The position numbers and the translations under genes are program-made. Source: Actinoplanes sp. M2I2 (GTDB lineage: Bacteria; Actinomycetota; Actinomycetes; Mycobacteriales; Micromonosporaceae). From it: a DNA stretch of 64,000 nucleotides. Below, in pieces: positions 8,674 to 17,012 of this stretch (the first letter of the stretch is position 1; every line of letters starts with the position of its first letter). The stretch lies in NCBI RefSeq assembly GCF_023544445.1, contig NZ_JALPVJ010000013.1, positions 124,001 through 188,000 of the forward strand, given 5' to 3'. Under the pieces are notes generated by a model. The model ran no database searches. It saw only the letters and a list, made by a program, of their open reading frames with translations, and had not been told where the DNA came from.

Positions 8674-10020
8674 ATGGAGAACAGATCTGGATCCGGTTCC
8701 GGCCGGCACGCGGTCGTCATCGGCGGCAGTGTGGCGGGACTGCTCGCGGCCCGCGCGTTGAGCATCTCGTACGAGCGGGTGACGGTCCTCGACCGGGACG
8801 CGCTTCCGGCCGGTCCGGTCGCCCGGCGCGGGGTCCCCCAGGGCCGGCACGTGCACGGCGTCACCGCTCGGGGAGCCGCCGGTCTGGAGGCACTGTTCCC
8901 CGGCTTTCTCGGCGACCTGACAGCGGCCGGGGCCCCGCGCGCCGACGCCCTGGCCGACTATCACTACTACCTCGACGGGCACAAACTGGCCCGGGCGCTG
9001 GCGGACACCCCCAACTATCTGGCCACCCGGCCACTGATCGAGAGCCTGATCCGGGACCGCGCCGGCTCCCTGGGCAATGTGACCATCGAGGACCGGACCG
9101 AGGTGACCGGTCTGCTCACCGCCGACGGCCGGGTCGGCGGGGTACGCGTACGGCCGCTGGGCGCGGAGCACGCCGAGAGCGACCTCGAGGCAGACCTGGT
9201 CGTGGACGCCGCCGGGCGAGGCTCACGGGCCGTGACCTGGTTGACCGAGCTGGGCTATCCCACGCCTGACGAGACTGTCGTCCGGACGAACGTCGTCTAC
9301 GTGACCCGTCATTTCCGGCAGGAGGCGGGCCAGCCGGGCGGGCGCCAGGCCGTGGTGTCGGGCGCCTTCCCGGCGAATCCCCGAAGCGGCGCGGCCGTAC
9401 GGCAGGAGAACGGCCAGATCGCCGTCTTCCTGGCCGGCATCCTCGGCGACGAGCCGCCCACCGACGACGCCGGCATGCTCGCGTTCGCGTCGACGCTGGC
9501 CGCCCCCGAGATCGCTGAGGTGCTGCGCACGGCGGCGCCGATCGACGAAGCCGCGAAGATGCGCAACCCGGCGAGCTCCCTCAAGCACTTCGAGAAGCTG
9601 GACCGCTTCCTCGAGGGATACCTGGTCGTCGGCGACGCGATGGGCAATTTCAACCCGCTCTACGGGCAGGGCATCACGGTGGCCGTGATCGAGGCCGAAC
9701 TGCTCGAGTCGCTGCTGCGCGACGGGACCGGCCAGCTGGCCCGGCGATACTTCACCGGGGCCGCCCAGCTGCTGGCCGAACCGTGGGCTCTGGCCACCGG
9801 CAGCGACCTCCGTTTCCCCGGGGTCGAAGGCGTGCGCAGCACGCAGGACGAGCAGGCCGGGCAGTACCTGGATCAGCTTCGTGCCGCCGCCGCGACCGAC
9901 CCGGGAGTCGGCGCGGCCTTCCTCAAGGTGGCGAACATGCTGGCCCCGATCACGTCGCTTTTCGACCCGGCTCTGGCGGCCCGCGTGCACCGGTCGGCGT
10001 CGCCGGGCGTGCCGGGCTGA
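8674..10020 (+). CDS. FAD-dependent monooxygenase/oxidoreductase
   Basis: 448 residues from ATG 8674; the upstream extension of the frame lacks coding bias. The N-terminus has the FAD-binding beta-alpha-beta fold with the variant motif VVIGGSVAGLLAARAL at about residues 12-27. A second FAD motif GDAMGNFNPLYGQGI falls at about residues 322-336. This is the pattern of actinobacterial NAD(P)H-dependent epoxidases/hydroxylases of the tryptophan-halogenase-like group. The substrate is unknown. It is divergent from the PQQ dehydrogenase (182-base shared upstream region) and convergent with the epoxide hydrolase, which might act on an epoxide product. That pairing is speculative. Confidence 0.82.
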   Translation: MENRSGSGSGRHAVVIGGSVAGLLAARALSISYERVTVLDRDALPAGPVARRGVPQGRHVHGVTARGAAGLEALFPGFLGDLTAAGAPRADALADYHYYLDGHKLARALADTPNYLATRPLIESLIRDRAGSLGNVTIEDRTEVTGLLTADGRVGGVRVRPLGAEHAESDLEADLVVDAAGRGSRAVTWLTELGYPTPDETVVRTNVVYVTRHFRQEAGQPGGRQAVVSGAFPANPRSGAAVRQENGQIAVFLAGILGDEPPTDDAGMLAFASTLAAPEIAEVLRTAAPIDEAAKMRNPASSLKHFEKLDRFLEGYLVVGDAMGNFNPLYGQGITVAVIEAELLESLLRDGTGQLARRYFTGAAQLLAEPWALATGSDLRFPGVEGVRSTQDEQAGQYLDQLRAAAATDPGVGAAFLKVANMLAPITSLFDPALAARVHRSASPGVPG

Positions 10021-10021
10021 C

Positions 10022-10040
10022 GGCCGGCGAGCCGCCGGCC
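10022..10040. terminator. Bidirectional hairpin terminator candidate
   Basis: GGCCGGC and GCCGGCC form a perfect 7-bp stem around GAGCC. It starts two bases after the stop of the monooxygenase gene and lies 22 bases before the end of the convergent epoxide hydrolase gene. Confidence 0.55.
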
Positions 10041-10061
10041 GCCGGCCGCGATGAAATCTCG

Positions 10062-11225
10062 TCACCGTAGCTTTCGGAAGAACGTCCGGAGGTCGTCGAC
10101 CAGCAGCTCGGGCGCTTCCATGGCGAGGAAGTGCCCGCCCTGGCCGAGTTCGGTCCAGTGCACGACGTGGTGGTCCCGCTCGGCCCACGGCCGGATCGTG
10201 GTGTCCTGACCGGACACCAGCACGCCGGTGGGCACGGTCCCGCGCCGGCTGCCGGCCCCGTCGTCGCTGCCCCGCGGGCTCGCCGAGATCTCCTCGTAGT
10301 AGATCTGGGCGGCGGAGGCGGCGGTGCCGGTCAGCCAGTAGATCGACACGTCGGTGAGGATGCGGTCGCGGTCGATGCTGTCCTCCGGCAGGGCGTCCTC
10401 CGGATCGGTGTGCTCCTTGAACTTCTCCACGATCCAGGCGAGCTGGCCGACCGGCGAGTCGGTCAGGGCGTACCCCACGGTTTGCGGGCGTTTGCTGTTG
10501 CAATGGAAGTAGCCGTCGTTCGCGTGCTGCATCCGCTGCCAGCGTCGCTGGTCGGCCTCGCTGAGGCTGTCCAGCTCCCCGTCGGCTCCGGCCGGGAGGG
10601 TGACCATCGCGGCGACGTGGACGCCGATGACCCCGTCCGGATCCCACCGGGCCACGCCGGGGGCGATCCAGGCACCCCAGTCATAGCCGTGTACGCCGTA
10701 CCGGTCGTACCCGAGCCGGCTCATCAGCGTCCCGAGGATGCCGGCCACCCGGGCCGCGTTCATCCCCGGCCCGGCCAGCGGGGTGGAGAACCCGAATCCC
10801 GGCAAGGACGGGATCACCAGATGGAAGGCCTCGGCGGGGTCGCCGCCGTGGCTCCGAGGATCGGACAGCGGCCCGATGACGTCGAGGAAGTCCACCACCC
10901 CGCCGGGCCAGCCGTGCAGCAGGAGCAGCGGCGTGGCGTCCGGCTCGGGGGAGGGCACGTGCAGAAAATGCAGGTTCTGACCGTCGATGGTGGTCAGGTG
11001 CTGCGGGTGCCGGTTGAGGGTCGCCTCCTGGGCCCGCCAGTCATAGCCGGTGCGCCAGTAGTCAGCGACCTCCCGCAGATAGGCGACGGGAACACCGCGG
11101 CTCCAACCGACTCCGGGTAGCTCGTCCGGCCACCGGGTATTGGCCAGACGCGTGTTCAGGTCGTCGAGTTGCGCCTGCGCGATGTCGATACGGAACGGGT
11201 GGAGACCCGGCTGGCTGTTCGTCAT
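10062..11225 (-). CDS. Epoxide hydrolase (EHN-domain alpha/beta hydrolase)
   Basis: 387 residues, close to the length of microsomal-type epoxide hydrolases. Residues 1-100 match the EHN lid domain (HPFRIDIAQAQLDDLNTRLA start, typical WP and YLREVADYW elements). The catalytic domain has the oxyanion motif LLLLHGWPGG, the nucleophile Asp in VHGYDWGAWI, lid tyrosines, and a C-terminal His in GQGGHFLAMEAP. It hydrolyses epoxides to diols. ATG 11225 is preceded by a remnant of a TetR gene on the other strand. Confidence 0.9.
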   Translation of the reverse strand: MTNSQPGLHPFRIDIAQAQLDDLNTRLANTRWPDELPGVGWSRGVPVAYLREVADYWRTGYDWRAQEATLNRHPQHLTTIDGQNLHFLHVPSPEPDATPLLLLHGWPGGVVDFLDVIGPLSDPRSHGGDPAEAFHLVIPSLPGFGFSTPLAGPGMNAARVAGILGTLMSRLGYDRYGVHGYDWGAWIAPGVARWDPDGVIGVHVAAMVTLPAGADGELDSLSEADQRRWQRMQHANDGYFHCNSKRPQTVGYALTDSPVGQLAWIVEKFKEHTDPEDALPEDSIDRDRILTDVSIYWLTGTAASAAQIYYEEISASPRGSDDGAGSRRGTVPTGVLVSGQDTTIRPWAERDHHVVHWTELGQGGHFLAMEAPELLVDDLRTFFRKLR

Positions 11226-11267
11226 GCGGGCGACGCTAGGGGTGGATCAGGCCACTTCCTGTCCTGA

Positions 11268-11480
11268 TGTCCGGGCGATGCGGTGCAGGACGGCCTCAAC
11301 ACCATCGGCTGCCCGGAGCTCACGACCCTCCTGCTCGCCGTCATCCGCGGCCTTCTCCTGGACCTGGACGCCACGGCCGATACCACTCGCGCCGAGCAGG
11401 CGTTCCGGCAATTCCTCGACATCCTCGATGCCCGGAGTCGTGACGAACGCCCAGCGGCCCACAAGGCGACCGGCGGCTGA
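11268..11480 (+). pseudogene. C-terminal remnant of a TetR-family regulator
   Basis: The frame is open only from 11268, after a TGA, and encodes a fragment such as PELTTLLLAVIRGLLLDLD followed by RAEQAFRQFLDIL. This is the usual last two helices of TetR-family proteins. The DNA-binding N-terminus is missing and no plausible start with a ribosome site is present. It lies divergent from and next to the epoxide hydrolase gene, where an intact copy could once have regulated it. The remaining sequence between 11226 and 11635 shows no other gene. Confidence 0.6.
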
Positions 11481-11635
11481 CGCACTGACGGGGAGTCAAC
11501 CGTCCCATAACCGCCCAAAGCGAAGAATGCGGTCTAGGGTGAGGTGTACGGCCCGGGCATTGCCGTCGGCGTTCGGCGATGGCGATGACGTCCTGACGCG
11601 ACGGCCTGGATGACGACCAGCAAAGGGCATCTGAC

Positions 11636-12307
11636 GTGGCGCAGTCCGGCAATCACCCTGAGGCCGCACACCTGTCGGCGTCGGCCGGACCGGTGGACGG
11701 ATTCGATGCCGGAGCGCTGATGGGTGCCGTGGCTCGTGGCGACGAGGCCGCGTTCGGCCGGCTCTACGCCGTCATCGCCCCCCGCGTGTACGGGCTTGCC
11801 GTCGGGGTGCTGCGAGACTGGGCGCTGGCCGAGGAGGTCACCCAGGACGTGATCGCCGAGGTGTGGTGCACCGCCGGCCGTTTCGACGGGGCTCGAGGGT
11901 CGGCGTTGGGGTGGGTGCTGACCATCGCGCGCCGCCGCTCGGTCGATCGGGTGCGCGCGGAGCAGGCCCATACCAACCGCCTGGTGAAGGCCGGTGTGGC
12001 CTCGGCCGGCATCGCGTACGACCAGGTGGCCGAGGCGATCGACGACCGTGTGCGCCACCGGCAGGTCCGGAGCTGCCTCGAGTGCCTGACCGATCTGCAG
12101 AGGCAGGCGTTGCTGCTGGCGTATTACCGCGGGCACTCCTGCCGTGAGGTCGCCGATCTGCTGCACGTCGCCCTGCCGACGGTCAAGACGCGCATGCGTG
12201 ACGGACTGATCCGGCTCCGCGACTGTCTCGGGTCCGGCCATGAGCCCGTCGTGCCGTCCGCCCGCATCGGTCCTCGTCAACGGCCACGCTTGGCTGCTAC
12301 CCGATAA
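11636..12307 (+). CDS. ECF RNA polymerase sigma factor (SigK-like)
   Basis: 223 residues from a GTG with AAAGGG eight bases upstream. The sigma-70 region 2 lies at about residues 40-105 (EEVTQDVIAEVWCTAGRFD is the core-binding helix; GWVLTIARRRSVDRVR follows). Region 4 lies at about 140-195 (CLTDLQRQALLLAYYRGHSC then a helix-turn-helix with LPTVKTRMRDGLIRLR). The sequence is closest in style to SigK-type ECF factors. Those normally sit beside an RskA anti-sigma gene. Here no anti-sigma factor follows and a membrane Ser/Thr kinase starts 76 bases downstream, so control by the kinase or a distant partner is possible. Confidence 0.88.
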   Translation: MAQSGNHPEAAHLSASAGPVDGFDAGALMGAVARGDEAAFGRLYAVIAPRVYGLAVGVLRDWALAEEVTQDVIAEVWCTAGRFDGARGSALGWVLTIARRRSVDRVRAEQAHTNRLVKAGVASAGIAYDQVAEAIDDRVRHRQVRSCLECLTDLQRQALLLAYYRGHSCREVADLLHVALPTVKTRMRDGLIRLRDCLGSGHEPVVPSARIGPRQRPRLAATR

Positions 12308-12383
12308 CGAGGTGGACCAAGCCGCCACCAGATCTGTTCCGAATCACCGCCGTGGATGCGATTTCGGTGAGGGACGGTGCGGC

Positions 12384-14093
12384 GTGGTCTCCGAGGGCGA
12401 GGTAGGTACGGCTCGGACGACGGGCGTGTTGACGGTCGCCGGCCGGTATCGTCTGCTGACGCTTGTCGGATCCGGGGGAATGGGCCGGGTCTGGCAGGCA
12501 CGCGACGAGCTCCTCGATCGCGTGGTCGCCATCAAGGAATTGGTGCCGCCCGCCGGGCTTCCGGTCGGTGCCCGGCGTACCGCGCAATTGCCGACGATGC
12601 GGGAGGCGCGGGCCGCGGCGCGGCTGGAACATCCCTGCGTGGTGCGCATCTACGACGTGCTGCACGTCACCGGCCGTACGTGGATCGTGATGGAGTACGT
12701 CGAGTCGGAGTCACTGCAGCAGCGGATGATCCGCGACGGGCCGCTCTCACACCGGGACGCGGCCCGGATCGGTCTGAGCATGCTGCAGGCGTTACGGGCG
12801 GCCCACACCGCGGGTGTGGTGCACCACGACGTCAAGCCGGCGAACGTGTTGCTGGCTGCCGACGGCCGCATCATGCTCACCGACTTCGGCCTGGCCACCC
12901 TGGATGCCGTTCCGATCGGCGACGACACGCGAACCGCGCCACTGCTCGGCTCGCCGCACTATGTCGCACCGGAACGGCTGCGCGGCGGCGCTGCCTCAAC
13001 CGTGTCCAGCGATCTGTGGTCGCTCGGCGCGACTCTCTACACCGCGGTGGAAGGCCGTCCACCGTTCGACCGGTCCAGTGTCGGTGAATCCCTCGCCGCG
13101 GCCCTCGTCGAGAACCCGGATCCGCCACAGCATCCCGGCCCGCTTCATCCGGTCATCGCGGCGCTGATGGCGCGGGACCCGGCGGCACGAACCACCGCAG
13201 CGCAAGCGCATCAGGCATTACAGGCCACAACGCACCCGGCGATGGGCGTCTTCGCGGTTCCGGCGCCAGGCCGACGGCCGGACGATGTCCAGTTCAGTCC
13301 AGCCGCTGTCGCAGTGCCAGAGGCGGCAGCACCGTCATGGCCGGCTTTCTCCGCCGCGTTGGACGAGCCGCCTCCTGACCCGCGCCGTGCTCGGCGTAAG
13401 CGCATCGTCGTCGCGTTGGTCGCCGCCACCGTGGTGCTCACCGCCGCCGGTGCCGTGGCAGCTTCGAGCCTGGGTGACGGCCGGCACAACCTCGCCCAGC
13501 CGGGCAGCACGGCCGCACCCACCACGACCGCAGCCGCCGATACCATCAGTGCTTGCGAACCGGCTGACCGGCAACCGCTGGATACCGCACCCGTGCAACC
13601 GGCGGCAGTTGCCGTCCCGGCCGGGTGGCGGTCGTACCGTGACCCGACCGGATTCGTGGTCGCCACTCCTCGTGATTGGACCCGCTCGCAGAAAGCATCC
13701 GTCGTCTGCCTCAGTACACCGGACGGCTCCACGACCTTCACGGTCAACCGCCGCCAAGGCGACGTCGCCGACCCGCTGCGATGGTGGCAGACCGCTGAGA
13801 AGGCAGCGCTCAGCGGCGGAACGCTGCCGGGATACCGCAGGATCGCCATGGGTGTGTTGCTGGTGACCGGCGGCGGGGCCGATTGGGAGTACTCGTGGCA
13901 ACCGGCAGCGGGTCCGCGACTACACGCCCGCCAGGTGCTGCTGTCCGCGGGTGCGGCCCGCCCGTTCGAGCTGTCGTGGACCACCGCTGATCGCGACTGG
14001 ACCGCTGGTCTCGAAATTCAGCGGGATCTGCTGGCCACTTTCCGCGATCCGTCCAGCACCAAGCCGACCTGGGCCGTACCCGCACCCCAGTGA
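12384..14093 (+). CDS. PknB-type membrane Ser/Thr protein kinase
   Basis: 569 residues from the GTG at 12384 (GAGGGA about ten bases upstream); the open frame begins earlier but overlaps the sigma gene without coding bias. The kinase domain covers about residues 25-285. It has glycine loop GSGGMGRV, catalytic Lys in VAIKEL, catalytic loop HHDVKPANVLL, DFG in TDFGLA, and an APE equivalent VAPERL. The usual Arg before the catalytic Asp is His, so this is a non-RD variant. A basic juxtamembrane stretch precedes one transmembrane helix (RIVVALVAATVVLTAAGA) near residue 385. The outer domain of about 165 residues is Thr/Ala-rich and lacks PASTA repeats. Its position suggests functional coupling to the sigma factor. 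Confidence 0.88.
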   Translation: MVSEGEVGTARTTGVLTVAGRYRLLTLVGSGGMGRVWQARDELLDRVVAIKELVPPAGLPVGARRTAQLPTMREARAAARLEHPCVVRIYDVLHVTGRTWIVMEYVESESLQQRMIRDGPLSHRDAARIGLSMLQALRAAHTAGVVHHDVKPANVLLAADGRIMLTDFGLATLDAVPIGDDTRTAPLLGSPHYVAPERLRGGAASTVSSDLWSLGATLYTAVEGRPPFDRSSVGESLAAALVENPDPPQHPGPLHPVIAALMARDPAARTTAAQAHQALQATTHPAMGVFAVPAPGRRPDDVQFSPAAVAVPEAAAPSWPAFSAALDEPPPDPRRARRKRIVVALVAATVVLTAAGAVAASSLGDGRHNLAQPGSTAAPTTTAAADTISACEPADRQPLDTAPVQPAAVAVPAGWRSYRDPTGFVVATPRDWTRSQKASVVCLSTPDGSTTFTVNRRQGDVADPLRWWQTAEKAALSGGTLPGYRRIAMGVLLVTGGGADWEYSWQPAAGPRLHARQVLLSAGAARPFELSWTTADRDWTAGLEIQRDLLATFRDPSSTKPTWAVPAPQ

Positions 14094-14190
14094 CAACTCG
14101 GCTACTCAGTGACAAGCCTGGATCTATGAGCCATCCGCCGCGTCTGTCGCACCGAATGCCTGGCGACACCCGACCGACAAGGAGAAGCTT

Positions 14191-15003
14191 GTGAAACTGC
14201 GCCGAACCCTGCTCGTCGTCCCGGCGGCCGCCGCCATCCTGCTCGCTGTCCCTACGGCTGCGTTCGCCGACGAAAGCGTCCACGTCCAGCTCGACGCGCT
14301 GAACAAGTCCGGTGCCTCGGGCACGGCGACCCTCACCGCGATGGACAACGGGGATCTGAAGGTCAGCATCCGCTCCAAGGGTCTGGTCCCGAACTCGCCG
14401 CACGCCCAGCACATGCACGGCGCCACCAACGGCATGGACTTCCACTGCCCGGACATGTCCGCCGACAAGGACGGCAACGGTTTCGTCAGCACCGAAGAAG
14501 GTGTGCCGATGTACGGCGACATCTTCATCTCGCTGACCACCAAGGGCGACACCACCAAGGCCAGCGGCCTGGCTGTCGACCGGATGCCGACCGCCGACGC
14601 CCAGGGCGACCTGTCCTACGACCGCACCATCGCCGCCGCGGACCTGCCCGAGGGCACCCTCGAGCACCTCAAGGACCTGCACGTCGTCGAGCACGGCATC
14701 GACGCCAACAACAACGGCAAGTACGACATGGACGCCCTCGGCGAATCCACCCTGGCCGAGTCCGCCGGTCTCAAGGGCATCCCCGAGGAGGCCACCGACC
14801 CGGCCGTGTGCGGCATGGTCTCCGGCGCGGCCGCCGGCTCCGTGCCCGTCGGTGGTGTCGCCACCGGCGACGGCAGCGCCCGCAGCAGCGCCGCCCCGCT
14901 GTACGGCTTCGGCGGCCTGGCCCTGCTCGGCGCGCTCGGCGTGTTCGTGATCAGCCGCCGGCGGTCCTTCGTCGCCCCGCGCGAGCTGCGTGAGCGGAGC
15001 TGA
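14191..15003 (+). CDS. Secreted, membrane-tethered CHRD-like protein with EF-hand loops
   Basis: 270 residues from GTG 14191 with AAGGAGAAGC upstream. A signal peptide (about 1-27, ending AAFADE) precedes a domain with HAQHMHGATNGMDFHCPDM, the His-rich pattern of CHRD-like domains. DKDGNGFVSTEE near residue 91 is a near-perfect 12-residue EF-hand loop, and DANNNGKYDMDA near residue 171 is a second candidate, so calcium binding is likely. The C-terminus has a hydrophobic helix (YGFGGLALLGALGVFVISRR) and a basic tail, the layout of a cell-wall sorting signal, but no clear LPxTG is present. A class F sortase gene starts six bases after the stop, so the two probably work together. Confidence 0.75.
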   Translation: MKLRRTLLVVPAAAAILLAVPTAAFADESVHVQLDALNKSGASGTATLTAMDNGDLKVSIRSKGLVPNSPHAQHMHGATNGMDFHCPDMSADKDGNGFVSTEEGVPMYGDIFISLTTKGDTTKASGLAVDRMPTADAQGDLSYDRTIAAADLPEGTLEHLKDLHVVEHGIDANNNGKYDMDALGESTLAESAGLKGIPEEATDPAVCGMVSGAAAGSVPVGGVATGDGSARSSAAPLYGFGGLALLGALGVFVISRRRSFVAPRELRERS

Positions 15004-15009
15004 CCTGAC

Positions 15010-15702
15010 ATGACCGACGGCGGAACCTCGCCGACGGCCGGTGGCCGCCGCACGCGCTTCGCGCTGCTGGCGGTCACCGCCGTCCTTGCGATCATCGGCG
15101 CGGCCTTCATCACCACCGCCGCGCTCCGGCACAGCAGCGAGCCACCCGAAACCGCCGGGATGGCCGCCGCGGCACCCGATGCAACGACGGGCACACCTCA
15201 ACCCGGCGCCACGACCGGCACATTGACCAGCGGAACCCTGATGCCTACCTCACCGCCCACTCGCATCGCCATACCGGCCCTGCGCGTCGAGGTGCCGGTC
15301 ATCGGGTTGGGCCAACAGCCCGACGGCAGCATGCAGGTTCCGGACGATGCGAAAACCATCGGCTGGTACACCAAAGCCCCCACGCCCGGATCGCTCGGCC
15401 CCGCGGTCCTGGCCGGACACGTCGACTACAAGAAGCAACCGGGCACGTTCGCCCACCTCGTCGATCTCACCCGCGGCGACACCATCAGCATCGCCCGCCA
15501 GGACGGCAGCACGGCCGTCTTCACCGTCGCCAGGACCGAGCGCTACGCCAAGAACCGGTTCCCGTCCGACGCCGTCTACGGACCTATCGACCACGCCGGA
15601 CTACGCCTGATCACCTGCGGCGGCGACTTCGACAACACCGCCGGCCACTACCGCGACAACATCGTCGTCTACGCCACCCTCAGCCACGCCTCCCGTGGCT
15701 GA
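15010..15702 (+). CDS. Class F sortase
   Basis: 230 residues: an N-terminal membrane anchor (FALLAVTAVLAIIGAAFITT, about 15-38), a Thr/Pro/Ala-rich linker, then the sortase beta-barrel. The catalytic triad is visible as His in LAGHVDYKKQ (near residue 138), Cys in LRLITCGGDFD (near 205) and Arg in GHYRDNIVVYATL (near 218). Class F sortases of actinomycetes attach or process surface proteins. The preceding gene, six bases upstream, encodes the likely substrate. The last 23 bases overlap the convergent TspO-like gene. Confidence 0.9.
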   Translation: MTDGGTSPTAGGRRTRFALLAVTAVLAIIGAAFITTAALRHSSEPPETAGMAAAAPDATTGTPQPGATTGTLTSGTLMPTSPPTRIAIPALRVEVPVIGLGQQPDGSMQVPDDAKTIGWYTKAPTPGSLGPAVLAGHVDYKKQPGTFAHLVDLTRGDTISIARQDGSTAVFTVARTERYAKNRFPSDAVYGPIDHAGLRLITCGGDFDNTAGHYRDNIVVYATLSHASRG

Positions 15703-16402
15703 ACCTCCCGGCCAGGTCGGCAACGCCGATCGCGGCCGCGCCCAGGGCCGCGGCCAGGCGTACGGCGGGCCGGCGGGTGCGCATGCCGGCCAGGGTGCCC
15801 AGACCCCAGCCCGTCCCCAAGGCGATCGACAGCCCGCCCCGACGACTCCTCGCGACTCCCGCGGCCACTGCGGCGGCCACCGTGAGCAGCCCGGCCGAGG
15901 CTGCGGCGGTCGTCCGTGGCGCGTTCCGATCCCGGGCCGCGACGACGTTGACGGCACTGGCCAGGGTCGTCCAGCCGAGCAGCAGGCCGGTGCTGACGGG
16001 GGTGACCGCGGTCAGGCCGGACGTCGGCGGCGCTTGTTGCAACCGGGCATGTGCGGTCGCGGCCAGGGCGGCGGCCACCGGCAGCAGATAGGGCGTGAGC
16101 GCGAACCGGTCACGCTGGGCCGCCAGCGACCACGCGGCGTTCACGGCATAGGCGCCGGCCAGGGGCCAACCGGTCCGCCGGCTCACCGCATCGCCGCGCC
16201 CGGACGGGAGGCACTGGCCGACGGTCGACGCGACGCAGGTGGCGAAGATCGGGGCCCACACGGCGAAGGCGTAGTCGGGCGGGGTGATCGCGGTGTCGTA
16301 CCGCTTGGTCTGCTCACCCTCGCCGAGCAGCGCGCCCAGGTTCGGCACCGCGACGAAAGCGGCGCAAGCACCGGCCAGAGCCAGGGAGCGGGTCGTGTCC
16401 AT
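15680..16402 (-). CDS. TspO/MBR-like multi-pass membrane protein
   Basis: 240 residues with about six or seven hydrophobic segments. ITPPDYAFAVWAPIFATC near residue 38 matches the Pro/Trp-rich first loop of TspO-type (tryptophan-rich sensory) proteins, as does the paired AVNAAWSLAAQ motif. Such proteins bind porphyrins or other hydrophobic ligands, but this one is longer than classic TspO (about 160 residues), so it is a relative. ATG 16402 has GGAGGAG upstream. It is divergent from a MarR gene, with a palindromic operator in the 52-base gap, so MarR control is very likely. Confidence 0.72.
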   Translation of the reverse strand: MDTTRSLALAGACAAFVAVPNLGALLGEGEQTKRYDTAITPPDYAFAVWAPIFATCVASTVGQCLPSGRGDAVSRRTGWPLAGAYAVNAAWSLAAQRDRFALTPYLLPVAAALAATAHARLQQAPPTSGLTAVTPVSTGLLLGWTTLASAVNVVAARDRNAPRTTAAASAGLLTVAAAVAAGVARSRRGGLSIALGTGWGLGTLAGMRTRRPAVRLAAALGAAAIGVADLAGRFSHGRRG

Positions 16403-16419
16403 CGCGTGCTCCTCCTCAG

Positions 16420-16440
16420 GTAACTTAGAAACTAAGCTAC
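16420..16440. promoter_or_regulatory. MarR-type operator between tspO-like and marR genes
   Basis: Arms GTAACTTAG and CTAAGCTAC flank AAA and match at 8 of 9 pairs. The low GC stands out from its surroundings. It lies 18 bases from the ATG of the TspO-like gene and 15 from the TTG of the MarR gene, so a dimer bound here would block both. Confidence 0.7.
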
Positions 16441-16454
16441 CCGGGGAGGGTCGA

Positions 16455-16889
16455 TTGGAACAGGCACCGCACGAGTTGTCCTGGGCGCTGCATCATCTGG
16501 CCGTTGCCGCGGCCGAGCTGGACACGGCGATCGCCCGCCGGCTTCAGCTGAGCGCCGGCGACTTCCTGGCGCTCAAACACCTGCTCGTCGCCGACGCGCT
16601 CGGCCCGGTGGAGCTCGGTCGTCTGCTCGGTCTGACCTCCGGAGCCGCCACCGGACTGGCGAATCGCCTCGAGCGAGCCGGCTGGGTCCGCCGCGAACCC
16701 CACCCCACCGACCGGCGACGTCAGGTCCTCACGACCACCGCGTACGCCCGGGAGACCCTGCTTCGGGAGCTTCAGCCGCTGGCTGAGGACCTCGAACGGG
16801 CGTCGGCCGGCCTGTCGCCCGATCAGCGCCGTCAGGTGGCGGCGGCGCTCATGAGCCTGGCCCGGCTGCATCGCCGGCACGCCCGCTGA
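16455..16889 (+). CDS. MarR-family transcriptional regulator
   Basis: 144 residues from TTG 16455, chosen because GGGAGG lies eight bases upstream and the frame before it has no coding bias. The winged helix occupies about residues 30-100: LSAGDFLALKHLLVADALGP, then GRLLGLTSGAATGLANRLER as recognition helix, then the wing REPHPTDRRRQVLTT. The flanking helices form the dimer interface. It probably represses itself and the divergent TspO-like gene through the 16420-16440 palindrome in response to a small ligand. Confidence 0.88.
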   Translation: MEQAPHELSWALHHLAVAAAELDTAIARRLQLSAGDFLALKHLLVADALGPVELGRLLGLTSGAATGLANRLERAGWVRREPHPTDRRRQVLTTTAYARETLLRELQPLAEDLERASAGLSPDQRRQVAAALMSLARLHRRHAR

Positions 16890-17012
16890 CGAGACGGTGG
16901 CGCCACCGAGGAACTCGCAGGTGAGAGCGGATGATCGGAGCTGTCGCACCCCACGTCACGGACGACTACCGTGTCGGCTATCCGATCTAGGGGTTGAGGG
17001 GGAGAATCTCCG

